DNA from: Streptomyces smaragdinus
Lineage (GTDB): Bacteria > Actinomycetota > Actinomycetes > Streptomycetales > Streptomycetaceae
NCBI RefSeq assembly: GCF_009604385.1
Contig: NZ_WEGJ01000004.1
Location: forward strand, 248,001-312,000
Length of the DNA: 64,000 nucleotides
Reading direction: 5' to 3'
The notes beneath the pieces are model-generated. The model did no database searches, was not told the origin of the DNA, and saw nothing but the letters and a program-made list of their open reading frames with translations. The translations under genes were made by a program, and so were the position numbers. This document shows, piece after piece, positions 16,218-24,866 of this stretch. The first letter of the stretch is position 1. Each line of letters begins with the position of its first letter.

Positions 16218-17837
16218 TCACGCCGCGCGGTACACCTCGCGGCCGCCCACGACCGTCCGCAGACACCGCGGCAGCTCGCCGCCGGGCGTGAGGTCCGGCA
16301 GCCCCGGGGTGCCCGAGCGCGGGTCGGTGGACCAGTTGGCGACCCGCTCGTCGGGGATCTGCACGACGAGCTCCCCCGCCGTCCACACCGCGTAGTCCGC
16401 GGGCGCGCCCGGCACCAGGGTGCCCGCGTCGTCCCGGCCCATCGCCCGCCAGCCGCCCCGGGTGTGGGCGGTGAAGGCCGCGCGCACCGACACCCGGTGC
16501 TCCGGGGTGCGGTGGAACGCCGCGGCCCGTACGCCCGCCCACGGGCCGAGCGGGGTCACGGGGGCGTCGGAGCCCAGCGCGAGCGGCACCCCGGCACGCA
16601 GCAGGGCGGCGTACGGGTTCAGCCCGGCCGCCCGTTCGGCGCCCAGCCGCTCGGCGTACATGCCCTCCGGACCGCCCCAGAAGGCGTCGAAGGCGGGCTG
16701 GACGGACGCGGTGAGCGCGAACTGCGCGAACCCGGCGATCGTCCCGGGGCTCAGCATCTCCGCGTGCTCCACCCGGTGCCGCACGGCCCGTACCCGCTCC
16801 AGCCCCAGCCGCTCGGCGGCGAACCGCGCGCCCGCGACCACGGCGTCGTTGGCGGCGTCCCCGATGGCGTGGAAGCCGCCCTGGATCCCGGCCTCCGTGC
16901 AGGCCGCGAGGTGGGTCGCGATCGCCTCGGCGTCGAGGTAGCCGTTGCCGGTGTGCGCGGCGTCCGCGTACGGGTCGCACAGGTGCGCCGTGTGCGAGCC
17001 GACGGAGCCGTCCGCGCACAGGTCGCCGGCGGCGCCGTGGGCGCCCAGGTCGTGCCGGATCGCAGCCGCCTCCTCCGCGGTGCGCACCGCCTGGCCCCAG
17101 TAGCCGACGACCCGCGGCCCGGCGAACTCGCGCGCGACCTCCAGCAGCCCCAGGAAGTCCGCCTCGCCGTTGATGTCCGGTCCCGCGCACTCGTGCACCG
17201 AGCCGATGCCCAGCGCCGCCGCCCGGGCCAGCGACGCCCGCTGGGCCTCCTCGCGCTGCGCGGGGCTCAGCGTGCTGTACGCGGCGGTGCGCACGGCGTG
17301 GTGGGCGTCGCGGGCGACGGGGAGCGCGGGGTGGTACCCGGCGAGGCCCGGCAGGCCGGGGACGGTGGCCGCGAGGGCCGTGGAGACGGCGGCGGAGTGG
17401 ACGTCCACCCGGGAGAGGTACAGCGGGCGGTCGCCCACCGCCTCGTCCAGCTCGGTGCGCGTCGGGGGGCGCTGCTCGGGCCAGCGGGTGTCGTCCCAGC
17501 CGTGGCCGAGGAGCACCCGGTCGCCGGGGCGGGCGGCGGCGTGGGCGCGGATCCGGGACAGGGCGTCGGCGAGACTCTGCGCGTCGGCCAGGTCGAGGCC
17601 GGTGAGGGCGAGGCCGTTGGCGGTGGTGTGCACGTGGGCGTCCGTGAAGGCGGGCGTCACCAGGGCGCCCTCCAGCCGTACGACCTCGTCCACGCCGTCC
17701 GCGAAGCCGTCGGCGGCCCCCTCGGACCCCACCCAGGCGATGCTGTCGCCCTCCACCACCATCGCCGTGGCGAAGGGGTCGGCGGGGGTGTGGATCTCTC
17801 CGCCGCGGAGCAGCACGGTACGGGCGGTCTCGGTCAC
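16218..17837 (-). CDS. Amidohydrolase family protein (YtcJ-like)
   Basis: A 539-residue metal-dependent hydrolase of the amidohydrolase_3/YtcJ group. The metal site motif TPAFTDAHVHTTANGL is at about residue 65, SVHECAGPDI and HRVEHAEML provide further ligands, and LGSDAPVTPLGPWAGV the catalytic Asp region, with a C-terminal return to the small beta domain (YAVWTAGELVVQIPDERV). The substrate is unknown for the group. The GTG at 17837 has GAGG 8 bp upstream. It lies 22 bp after an Lrp-type regulator on the same strand, so the two probably form an operon and the substrate may be an amino acid derivative. Confidence 0.88.
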   Translation of the reverse strand: MTETARTVLLRGGEIHTPADPFATAMVVEGDSIAWVGSEGAADGFADGVDEVVRLEGALVTPAFTDAHVHTTANGLALTGLDLADAQSLADALSRIRAHAAARPGDRVLLGHGWDDTRWPEQRPPTRTELDEAVGDRPLYLSRVDVHSAAVSTALAATVPGLPGLAGYHPALPVARDAHHAVRTAAYSTLSPAQREEAQRASLARAAALGIGSVHECAGPDINGEADFLGLLEVAREFAGPRVVGYWGQAVRTAEEAAAIRHDLGAHGAAGDLCADGSVGSHTAHLCDPYADAAHTGNGYLDAEAIATHLAACTEAGIQGGFHAIGDAANDAVVAGARFAAERLGLERVRAVRHRVEHAEMLSPGTIAGFAQFALTASVQPAFDAFWGGPEGMYAERLGAERAAGLNPYAALLRAGVPLALGSDAPVTPLGPWAGVRAAAFHRTPEHRVSVRAAFTAHTRGGWRAMGRDDAGTLVPGAPADYAVWTAGELVVQIPDERVANWSTDPRSGTPGLPDLTPGGELPRCLRTVVGGREVYRAA

Positions 17838-17859
17838 GTCAGCAGCCTCGGATCGGTGG

Positions 17860-18300
17860 TCAGACGCGCGGGGGGCGCGATTCGTACGGGGTGGACAGCA
17901 CCACGGTGGTCCGGGTCGAGACGCCGGCCAGCGAGCGGATCCGGGCGAGCAGCTCCTCCAGCTCCGCCGGTGCGGCGACGCGGACCTTGAGGATGTAGTT
18001 CTCGTCGCCGGCGACGCTGTGGCAGGCCTCGATCTCCGGGACCTCCCGCAGGCGGTCCGAGATGTCGTCGGGGGCGCTCGGGTCGAACGGCTTGACCGAG
18101 ATGAACGCGGTCATGGGCAGGCCGACGGCCTCCGCGTCGACGATCGCGGCGTAGCCGCGGATGACGCCGCGCTGCTCCAGGCGTCTGACGCGCTGGTGGA
18201 CCGCGGACGTGGACAGGCCGGTGGCCTTGCCCAGGTCGGTGTAGCTCATGCGGCCGTCGGCGACGAGTAGTTCCACGATGCGTCTGTCCAGCTCCTCCAC
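17860..18300 (-). CDS. Lrp/AsnC family transcriptional regulator
   Basis: A 146-residue regulator with an N-terminal helix-turn-helix (MSYTDLGKATGLSTSAVHQR followed by VRRLEQRGVI) and a C-terminal RAM effector domain (AFISVKPFD, VAGDENYILKVRV). Proteins of this type sense amino acids or related small molecules and form octamers. GTG 18300 is the best start, though the ribosome site is weak. The downstream amidohydrolase begins 22 bp after its stop, so it is the probable partner in an operon, and self-regulation is likely. The region just upstream contains a hairpin repeat cluster. Confidence 0.92.
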   Translation of the reverse strand: MEELDRRIVELLVADGRMSYTDLGKATGLSTSAVHQRVRRLEQRGVIRGYAAIVDAEAVGLPMTAFISVKPFDPSAPDDISDRLREVPEIEACHSVAGDENYILKVRVAAPAELEELLARIRSLAGVSTRTTVVLSTPYESRPPRV

Positions 18301-18337
18301 GGTGGATCAACTTACCGGGTCCTGTTTCGCCGCGCTG

Positions 18338-18424
18338 CGGGGGCTTCGCCCCCGGGCCCCCTTGTCGGGGCTGCGCCCCTCCGCCGGCGCTTCGCGCCTT
18401 GTCCTCAAACGCCGGACGGGCTGG
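18338..18424. repeat. Streptomyces-type intergenic hairpin repeat cluster
   Basis: Three short hairpins follow each other: GGGGGC-TTC-GCCCCC (18339-18353), GGGGC-TGC-GCCCC (18367-18379) and GGCGC-TTC-GCGCC (18386-18398), then TGTCCTCAAACGCCGGACGG (18400-18419). The last block, with its CGCCGGACGGGCT ending, is a motif I recognise as recurring in intergenic DNA of many Streptomyces genomes. It lies upstream of the Lrp gene and of the following small gene. Confidence 0.6.
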
Positions 18425-18689
18425 AATGGACCGCTTCACGCCTTCGGCCGGCGGCCGGGCCGGGAGGGGGCCCTTGTGCCCTCCACCGGGAGAAGAACTT
18501 CTGGGACACCGCTTCCGCATGCGTCTCCTGAGGTGCGCGTACAACGCTTTTGCCCGGCGCATGTGACGAACGCCACATGTGTACCCGCAGGTCGGATCAG
18601 GTGGTGGGGTTAGGAGATTCGGGGGGTGGGAAATGCTGTGGTTGGTCGAGACCACTTCTCAACTGGTCGGCCTACCCGAGGGGGAATAC

Positions 18690-19097
18690 ATGGCGAAGCT
18701 GAAGCGCCTTGGGTCCGCACAGCAGGCCGGCGTGCCTGACGTCTGGGACGACAGCGGTGACGAACCGCTCGAAACATACGAGATGTTCCGCGTGGTCTGC
18801 CCGGACTGCGCCCAGTCGATCGCGCTGCTCGAGGGCGAGGAGCAACTGCCCGAGCATGCCCGGCTGGTGACTCCGTGGAACCCGTTCGGGCTGGCCGTCT
18901 GCGACGGCTCCGGGCGGGGCGTGGGCGAGACCGCGGCGGACGGGGACGCGGTGGAGGCGCCGGAGCAGGAGGCGGCCGCGATGCTGCTCACCCTGCCGGA
19001 GGGGCTGGACTGGCGCCGTCAGCCGTTCTCCCACGTCGGCGGGCCCGGTTCGAAGCCCGTACGGTTCCGCGTCCCGGGGATGCGGCGCGCCGCCTAG
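18690..19097 (+). CDS. Small protein of unknown function with a CPDC motif
   Basis: A 135-residue protein I do not recognise by name. It opens MAKLKRLGSAQQAGVPDVWD, then FRVVCPDCAQSIALLEGEEQ with a Cys-x-x-Cys pair, followed by LVTPWNPFGLAVC with a third Cys, and ends in a basic tail (VRFRVPGMRRAA). The three cysteines could bind a metal, but there is no full zinc-ribbon. ATG 18690 is chosen for the GAGGGGGAA box 4-5 bp upstream; ATG 18633 in the same frame is an alternative with GGGGGG before it. Its TAG stop shares CTAG with the opposing BCCT gene stop, so the two convergent genes overlap by 4 bp. Confidence 0.7.
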   Translation: MAKLKRLGSAQQAGVPDVWDDSGDEPLETYEMFRVVCPDCAQSIALLEGEEQLPEHARLVTPWNPFGLAVCDGSGRGVGETAADGDAVEAPEQEAAAMLLTLPEGLDWRRQPFSHVGGPGSKPVRFRVPGMRRAA

Positions 19098-20833
19098 CCG
19101 TCACGGTCCGGTGAGCCGGGACCGATCCTGAGCTCGAAGTCCCCGTCGTATCTCTTCTCACCGGCGATCACGGCATCCGAGACAACCTCCCGGCCCGCCT
19201 CACCGCGGACGATGACCGGGTCCTCGTGCAGATCGCGCATCAGCGCCACGCACATGCCGATCATCACGAGGACGAACGGCGCCGCCACCAGGATCGTCAG
19301 GTTCTGCAGGCCCGCGAGCGCGTCGCCCTGTCCGTCGCCGATCAGCAGCATGATCGCGGCGACGGCGCCGGTCACCACACCCCAGAACACCACGACCGGG
19401 CGGGCGGGTTCATGGGCGCCGCGCTGGGACAGCGTGCCCATCACGATGGACGCGGCGTCCGCGCCGGACACGAAGAAGATCCCGACGAGGATCATCACGA
19501 GCAGGCTCATGGCGCCCGCGACCGGGAACTCGTTCAGCACGCCGAAGAGCTGTCCCTCCGGCGTGCTCTTCTCCGCCAGCCGGCCCTGTTCGGCCAGCCT
19601 CATCGCCGTACCGCCGAAGACGGCGAACCAGATGAGGCTGACCGTGCTGGGCACCAGGATGACGCCGCCGATGAACTGGCGGATGGTGCGGCCCCGGCTG
19701 ATCCGGGCGATGAACATGCCGACGAACGGCGTCCAGGAGATCCACCAGGCCCAGTAGAAGACCGTCCAGCTGCCCAGCCAGTCGTGGATGTTCTTGCCGC
19801 TGGTCGCCTCCGTGCGCCCCGCCAGCTGCGGCAGCTCGCCGAAGTAGGAGGCGACGGAGGTGGGCAGCAGGTCCAGCACGATGATGGTCGGGCCCGCGAC
19901 GAAGACGAACACGGCCAGGATCGCCGCCAGCACCATGTTGATGTTGGACAGCCACTGGATGCCCCGCTCCACGCCGGACACCGCGGACAGCACGAAGGCC
20001 ACGGTCAGCACGGCGATGATGACGACGAGCAGCCCCGTGCCCGTCTTCTCCATCCAGCCCAGCTCCTCGAAGCCGCTGCCGATCTGGAGCGCGCCGAGGC
20101 CGAGCGAGGCGGCGGAGCCGAAGAGGGTCGCGAAGATGGCCAGGATGTCGATGATCCGGCCGGGTGTGCCGTACGCGGCCTTCTCGCCGATCAGGGGGAC
20201 GAACACGGCGCTGATGGTCTGGCGCCGGCCGCGCCGGAAGGCGGAGTAGGCGATGGCGAGGCCGACCACGGCGTAGATCGCCCACGGGTGGAGCGTCCAG
20301 TGGAAGAGGGTGGTGGCCATCGCGGTCGTCATCCGCTCGGCCGGGTCGGCCGGGTGGGTGCCGGGCGGCGGGGTGGTGAAGTGGGCGAGCGGCTCGCTCA
20401 CCCCGTAGAACATCAGTCCGATGCCCATGCCGGCGCTGAACATCATGGCGACCCACGACACGGTACGGAACTCGGGCTCCTCGCCCTCCGCGCCGAGGGT
20501 GATCCGCCCGTACCGGCTGACGGCGAGCCACAGGGCGAAGACGACGAAGCCGGAGGCGGCCAGCACGAACGCCCAGCCGCCGTCGCGGATCAGACCGTCG
20601 AGCAGGGAGCTGGACACGGACTCCAGGCTGTCGGTGCCCGTGGCCCCCCAGACGACGAAGGCCAGGGTGAGCGCGGCGGTGACGCCGAAGACGACCCGGT
20701 CGGTGCGGGCGAGGTGGCTGTGGTCCATGCGGCGCTCGAGATCCGCCGCCTCGGCCATCCCCTTGCGGCGGCGCCGGCCGGCGCCCGGCCGGGGACCCTT
20801 CGGTTCCACCTCATCGTGCGGCAACGACGCCAC
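19094..20833 (-). CDS. BCCT family transporter (betaine/choline/carnitine type)
   Basis: A 579-residue integral membrane transporter with about 12 helices. The family signature region reads FYWAWWISWTPFVGMFIARI then SRGRTIRQFIGG, and the sodium/substrate region GMGIGLMFYGVSEPLAHF is intact. BCCT carriers import quaternary ammonium compounds such as glycine betaine, so a role in osmoprotection is likely; choline, carnitine or ectoine cannot be excluded. The start is uncertain: GTG 20833 gives a basic 40-residue N-terminus without a clear ribosome site, and ATG 20758 or the ATG at MDHSHLARTD are alternatives. The C-terminal tail is cytoplasmic and acidic/basic mixed, the usual osmosensing part. 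Confidence 0.92.
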   Translation of the reverse strand: MASLPHDEVEPKGPRPGAGRRRRKGMAEAADLERRMDHSHLARTDRVVFGVTAALTLAFVVWGATGTDSLESVSSSLLDGLIRDGGWAFVLAASGFVVFALWLAVSRYGRITLGAEGEEPEFRTVSWVAMMFSAGMGIGLMFYGVSEPLAHFTTPPPGTHPADPAERMTTAMATTLFHWTLHPWAIYAVVGLAIAYSAFRRGRRQTISAVFVPLIGEKAAYGTPGRIIDILAIFATLFGSAASLGLGALQIGSGFEELGWMEKTGTGLLVVIIAVLTVAFVLSAVSGVERGIQWLSNINMVLAAILAVFVFVAGPTIIVLDLLPTSVASYFGELPQLAGRTEATSGKNIHDWLGSWTVFYWAWWISWTPFVGMFIARISRGRTIRQFIGGVILVPSTVSLIWFAVFGGTAMRLAEQGRLAEKSTPEGQLFGVLNEFPVAGAMSLLVMILVGIFFVSGADAASIVMGTLSQRGAHEPARPVVVFWGVVTGAVAAIMLLIGDGQGDALAGLQNLTILVAAPFVLVMIGMCVALMRDLHEDPVIVRGEAGREVVSDAVIAGEKRYDGDFELRIGPGSPDRDG

Positions 20834-20927
20834 CTCTCATGGCATTACTGGAGAATTGTCACGTTATCTCCGGTCAGCCGATGGCGCGGCCGGGGCGATC
20901 CACTCGGACGAACCGCCCCGCGACGGC

Positions 20928-22103
20928 TCAGCCCTTCGACTCGGGCCCCGCCAGATGCCGGGCGATGACCACCCGCTGGATCTGGTTCGTCCCCTCGACG
21001 ATCTGCAGCACCTTGGCCTCGCGCATGAACCGCTCCGCCGGAAAGTCCCCCGTGTAGCCGTATCCGCCCATGAGCTGCACCGCGTCCGTGGTGACCCGCA
21101 TCGCCGTATCGGTGCAGAACAGCTTGGCCATCGCCGCCTGGCGGGAGTACGGCAGCCCCGCGTCCCGCAGCCGCGCCGCCGACAGGTACAGCGCGCGTCC
21201 CGCCTCGATGCCGGTGGCCATGTCGGCGAGCATGAACCGCAGCCCCTGGAAGTCCGCCAGCGGCCGGCCGAACTGCCGCCGCCCGGCGGTGAAGGCCAGC
21301 GCCTCGTCGAGCGCAGCCTGGGCGACGCCGATCGCGCACGCGGCGATCCCCAGCCGTCCGCCGTCCAGCGCGGCCAGGGCGATCGGGAAGCCCTGCCCCT
21401 CCTCGCCCAGACGCCGCGCGTCGGGCACCCGCGCGTCGTCGAAGTGGATCTGGGCGGTCGGCGAGCCCTTCATGCCCATCTTGCGCTCCGGCGCCGAGGC
21501 CGAGAGCCCGGGGGTGTCCGCGGGCACGAGGAAGGCGCTGATGCCCCGGGCGCCCGCCGCGCCGGTGCGGGCGAGCACGGTGTAGAAGTCGGCGACACCG
21601 CCGTGCGTGATCCAGGCCTTGGTGCCGTTGATCACCCAGTCGTCGCCGTCGCGCACGGCCCGGGTCGTCATCGCGGCGGCGTCGGAGCCGGAGGCGGGCT
21701 CGGAGAGGCAGTACGCGCCGAGCAGTCCGCCGCCGAGCATCGCCGGGAGGTGCTCGGCCCGCTGCTCCTTGGTGCCGAACTCGGCGAGCGCGTGGCAGGA
21801 CAGCGAGTGCACGGAGACGCCGAGGCCGACGGTGAGCCGGGCGGCGGCGAGCTCCTCGAGGATCTGCAGATAGACCTCGTACGGCTGGCCGCCCCCGCCG
21901 AACTCCCCGTCGTAGGGCAGACCCAGCAGACCGGACTCGGAGAGCAGCCGGAACAGGTCCCGCGGGAAGCGGCCCGCCTCTTCCCCGGCGGCGGCCTCGG
22001 GCTCGATCTCACGCCTGATCAGCTCGCGGACCAGACCCAGCAGCTCCCGGGCCTCCTCGGTGGGCATCTGGCGTACGACCGGCTGGGGACCGTGGTCGGA
22101 CAT
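20928..22103 (-). CDS. Acyl-CoA dehydrogenase
   Basis: A 391-residue FAD enzyme that introduces a double bond into acyl-CoA. The signatures are present: GAYCLSEPASGSDAAAM (FAD/substrate region), WVINGTKAWITHGG, MGMKGSPTAQIHFDDARVP, and the C-terminal VLQIVEGTNQIQRVVIARHL with the catalytic glutamate (E of EGT) of the short/medium/butyryl-type enzymes. ATG 22103 follows GGGAGGAG by 9 bp; the longer reading to 22211 is rejected for lack of a ribosome site. It stands alone between the BCCT gene and a terminator, with no other beta-oxidation genes nearby, so the chain length specificity is open. Confidence 0.93.
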   Translation of the reverse strand: MSDHGPQPVVRQMPTEEARELLGLVRELIRREIEPEAAAGEEAGRFPRDLFRLLSESGLLGLPYDGEFGGGGQPYEVYLQILEELAAARLTVGLGVSVHSLSCHALAEFGTKEQRAEHLPAMLGGGLLGAYCLSEPASGSDAAAMTTRAVRDGDDWVINGTKAWITHGGVADFYTVLARTGAAGARGISAFLVPADTPGLSASAPERKMGMKGSPTAQIHFDDARVPDARRLGEEGQGFPIALAALDGGRLGIAACAIGVAQAALDEALAFTAGRRQFGRPLADFQGLRFMLADMATGIEAGRALYLSAARLRDAGLPYSRQAAMAKLFCTDTAMRVTTDAVQLMGGYGYTGDFPAERFMREAKVLQIVEGTNQIQRVVIARHLAGPESKG

Positions 22104-22302
22104 GGCGGCGCTCTCCTCCCTGTTCGGGCGCGTCGGTGGGCGGCCGGACCGGGATGAGGGCCGTGCCGCCGGATGGGTGCTGTCCCTGCCGATGCTCGTC
22201 CTCCGGATCACGGATGGCTCGGCGAATCGGCGTGGGACGCAAGGAGTATGCCCGATCGGAGGCGTGTCGTCACCGGCGCGTGGCCCGCATCACGCCACGG
22301 AC

Positions 22303-22336
22303 GGGCCCCTCCCGGCGCACCCGCCGGGAGGGGCCC
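22303..22336. terminator. Terminator after the C39-like protease gene
   Basis: GGGCCCCTCCCGGCG (22303-22317) pairs perfectly, 15 bp, with the strand at 22322-22336 around a 4-nt loop, 12 bp past the protease stop codon. Confidence 0.85.
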
Positions 22337-22348
22337 TCGGTCCGGGGT

Positions 22349-23761
22349 TCAGACGATGCCGACGGACGCCAGCGCGGCGCGCTGGGCGTCGGTGATCTCC
22401 GAGCCCCACAGGACGTAGCAGACGCCGCCGGTGCCGGAGGCGACGCTTCCCTTGTCGGTGTAGCGCTTGGTGCGCAGCCAGATGTTCTCGAACTCGCGCC
22501 GCCGGTAGACCTTGCGCACGGCGCTGTCCGTGGGCGAGTTCGCGGGGTCGTTGGCTATGACGTCGCCCTCGGCGGTGAAGCCGATGACGGTCATCAGATG
22601 GCCGGACGTGCCGTAGCCGGCGCCCGTCAGCTCCGCCTCGGTGAAGGACTGGGAGGTGATGAGGGGGATGCCCGCGGCGATCAGGGTCTCGGCGTCGGTG
22701 AGACTGCCGAGGCGGGTGACGACGCCGTTCATGGCGCTGTACGTGGCGGCGTAGGCGGTGTTGAAGGGCCAGTTGCCGCAGCCCTCGTACTGGCTGTCGT
22801 AGGTGAAGCGGGCCGCGTGGTCGACCTGGGGGTCCTGGTGCCTCTTCTTGCGCTGCAGATCGACCCAGGCCAGGTCGTCCGCGGTGGGGCGGCGGCCCCA
22901 GTACTCGACGATCATCTCGGTCGAGGTGGGGCTGCACCAGGCCTCGCCGCCGCCGTCGTACTCCTTGTAGTCGCCCTGGTGGATGGTCTGGGAGTACCGG
23001 GGCACCGTCAGTTCGCGGGCGACGGACCCGGTGGTGGCGGGGACCTCGAAGCGGTCCGGTACGTCCGAGGCCATCGCGCCGACCCGCCACACGGTGGGCG
23101 TGGCGCCGGTGCCGGCCGCGCGGTAGAGGGTGACGCGCAGCCGGTACGAGGCGAGGCGCAGCCCGGTCGAGGCGTCGTCGACGGCGAAGGTGTCCGTCCA
23201 GATGCTCGAGCGGCCGTCGCCCTGGCCGTCCACGCTGGTGCGCCGGAAGTCCGTGTCGCCGGCGGCCCAGCGGCCCATCACGAACCACCCGGTGTCCGTG
23301 CCGTCGTTGTACGTGCCGCCCAGCTCGACCTGGATCCAGGTGCCGGCGGGCGTGGCGGCGTTCCACGAGGCGACGGCCTCGGTGGCCGGCGCGGCCGGGG
23401 TGTGCGCCGGGGAGGTCCAGACGGCGTAGTCGTACGCGGTGGTGGTGCCGGTGTGCGGGTCGGTGTAGTCGGTGCGGCCGGCGGGCGTGCCGATCGCGAT
23501 GCCGGGGCGGTCGCCGCCGGCGGGCGCCGCGCCCTCGGCGGCGCCGGCGCTCCAGTCGGCGGCGGTGGACCAGCCGCGGTAGTCGGCGTGCGGGCCCTGG
23601 ACCGCGGCGGTGTGCGCGCCGGCGGCCGGGGTGGCGCCGGACGCGGTGGCCGGGGCGGACGCGGCGTTCGCCGCGGATACGAGGGCCGGGGCGGCGGTCG
23701 CGCCGGCGGCGGCCAGGGCGGCGGCGGTGAGCACGGTGCGCCGGGAGGCGGCGTGGGTCAT
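22349..23761 (-). CDS. Exported C39-like cysteine peptidase family protein
   Basis: A 470-residue secreted protein. A twin-arginine-type signal (SRRTVLTAAALAAAGATAAP, ending ANA) is followed by a Ser/Ala/Pro-rich linker, a beta-sandwich-like domain (residues about 75-240) and a C-terminal papain-fold domain. The catalytic residues are visible: Cys in GGEAWCSPTSTEMIVEYWG, His in TSGHLMTVIGF and Asp/Asn in VIANDPANSP. It matches the peptidase C39-like group with no attached ABC transporter, so it is probably an extracellular protease or amidase rather than a bacteriocin exporter. ATG 23761 opens directly on the signal. Confidence 0.88.
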   Translation of the reverse strand: MTHAASRRTVLTAAALAAAGATAAPALVSAANAASAPATASGATPAAGAHTAAVQGPHADYRGWSTAADWSAGAAEGAAPAGGDRPGIAIGTPAGRTDYTDPHTGTTTAYDYAVWTSPAHTPAAPATEAVASWNAATPAGTWIQVELGGTYNDGTDTGWFVMGRWAAGDTDFRRTSVDGQGDGRSSIWTDTFAVDDASTGLRLASYRLRVTLYRAAGTGATPTVWRVGAMASDVPDRFEVPATTGSVARELTVPRYSQTIHQGDYKEYDGGGEAWCSPTSTEMIVEYWGRRPTADDLAWVDLQRKKRHQDPQVDHAARFTYDSQYEGCGNWPFNTAYAATYSAMNGVVTRLGSLTDAETLIAAGIPLITSQSFTEAELTGAGYGTSGHLMTVIGFTAEGDVIANDPANSPTDSAVRKVYRRREFENIWLRTKRYTDKGSVASGTGGVCYVLWGSEITDAQRAALASVGIV

Positions 23762-23899
23762 GCGGACACTCCAGTCAGCGGGGACGGCGGGGGGTGACGC
23801 AACTATTCACCTTCGGCGCGCGTTTCGGCAGGGGCCCCGGGCGGTGACTATTGGCGTGGACCAGTGGTGCGGGCCGGGGCGCGTCGTACGCTGACCAGG

Positions 23900-24529
23900 A
23901 TGAACCCGATCGAAACGCTCGCCGCCGAGCTGCGCGCCCTCCCCCCGTCCTGCGGCCCCGTACGGCTGGTGGGCGTGGACGGCCACGCCGGCTCCGGCAA
24001 GAGCACGTTCGCCGCCCGGCTGGCCGCGGCGCTGGGCGGCGCCCCGGTCGTCCACCTCGACGACCTGGCTACGCACGACGCGTACTTCGGCTGGCCCGAG
24101 CGGCTGCGCGCCCAGGTACTGGAGCCGCTGTCGGCGGGGCGCGACGCGGCGTACGAGGTATACGACTGGCGGCGGCGCGAGTTCACCGGGACGCGCCCGG
24201 TGCCGGCGGCCCCGGTGGTGATCGTCGAGGGGGTCGGCGCCGGGCGGCGGGCGCTACGGCCCGTGTTGGCGCGGCTGCTGTGGCTGGAGGTGCCGCCCGA
24301 GGTGTCCTGGGCGCGCGGACTGCGCCGGGACGGGCCGGAGCTGGCCGGTTTCTGGGCGGACTGGACCCGCGGTGAGCGACGCCACTTCGCGGCCGATCCG
24401 TCGCGCCCGTTCGCCGACTCGCTGATTCTTCTGGGGAAATCGGGGTACGAGGTACGTCCGGGACCTGCCGGGACGGCCGGAAATCGCTTTCTCGTCACGG
24501 GGAGTGAACAGTCAGAGACTGACCGGTAG
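23900..24529 (+). CDS. Uridine kinase-like P-loop protein
   Basis: A 209-residue nucleotide-binding protein related to uridine kinase (phosphorylation of a nucleoside with ATP). The P-loop GVDGHAGSGKSTFAARLAAAL is at residue 27-47, VVHLDDLATHDAYFGWPERL supplies the substrate/Mg aspartates and VVIVEGVGAGRRALRPVL is the next strand. The usual uridine-binding block is shorter than in E. coli Udk, so the true substrate may differ. ATG 23900 has only a weak CCAGG ahead and may be leaderless: TACGCT ends 8 bp upstream. It is divergent from the C39-like gene and followed by a 337-bp gap. Confidence 0.75.
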   Translation: MNPIETLAAELRALPPSCGPVRLVGVDGHAGSGKSTFAARLAAALGGAPVVHLDDLATHDAYFGWPERLRAQVLEPLSAGRDAAYEVYDWRRREFTGTRPVPAAPVVIVEGVGAGRRALRPVLARLLWLEVPPEVSWARGLRRDGPELAGFWADWTRGERRHFAADPSRPFADSLILLGKSGYEVRPGPAGTAGNRFLVTGSEQSETDR

Positions 24530-24639
24530 GTCAGTAGCGAACCGGCCGCCGGGAGTCCGCCAAGTCGGCTTGACCCGGGAGCCGTACAGGTCTTACGTTC
24601 TCAATGTGCGGGTCGTCGACGACCGGCACCACGAAGCGC

Positions 24640-24675
24640 GAAGCCCCCGGTTGTTCCCCCGTGACCGGGGGCTTC
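24640..24675. terminator. Terminator downstream of the uridine kinase-like gene
   Basis: GAAGCCCCCGGT (24640-24651) pairs perfectly with ACCGGGGGCTTC (24664-24675) around a 12-nt loop. It splits the 337-bp gap 24530-24866, whose remaining part carries only a promoter candidate. Confidence 0.75.
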
Positions 24676-24747
24676 GTCTTGCCCGCCCCGCCCGGACATC
24701 ACTCACAGTGACCGCGGCCGGGGTCGTCGCGGGCCGTGCACGGGGCC

Positions 24748-24775
24748 TTGGACCCGGCCCGTACCCAGGTACCAT
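24748..24775 (+). promoter_or_regulatory. Candidate promoter for the TPR-AAA ATPase gene
   Basis: TTGGAC (24748-24753) and TACCAT (24770-24775) are 16 bp apart, about 90 bp before the start codon. The -10 fits TANNNT; the -35 is moderate. Confidence 0.4.
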
Positions 24776-24866
24776 GCAGGGGTCGGCATCTCAGTAACTC
24801 CCCTTCGTACACGGCACGTTGATCGGCCGCACGGCAATCCTCGGGGGAACGGTTGGTGGGGACGTG

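Noticed and set aside
24604..24720. A possible leader peptide with several Thr codons ahead of the terminator at 24640-24675
   Set aside because: No ribosome site, the Thr codons are not a clear run, and no amino acid biosynthesis gene follows.
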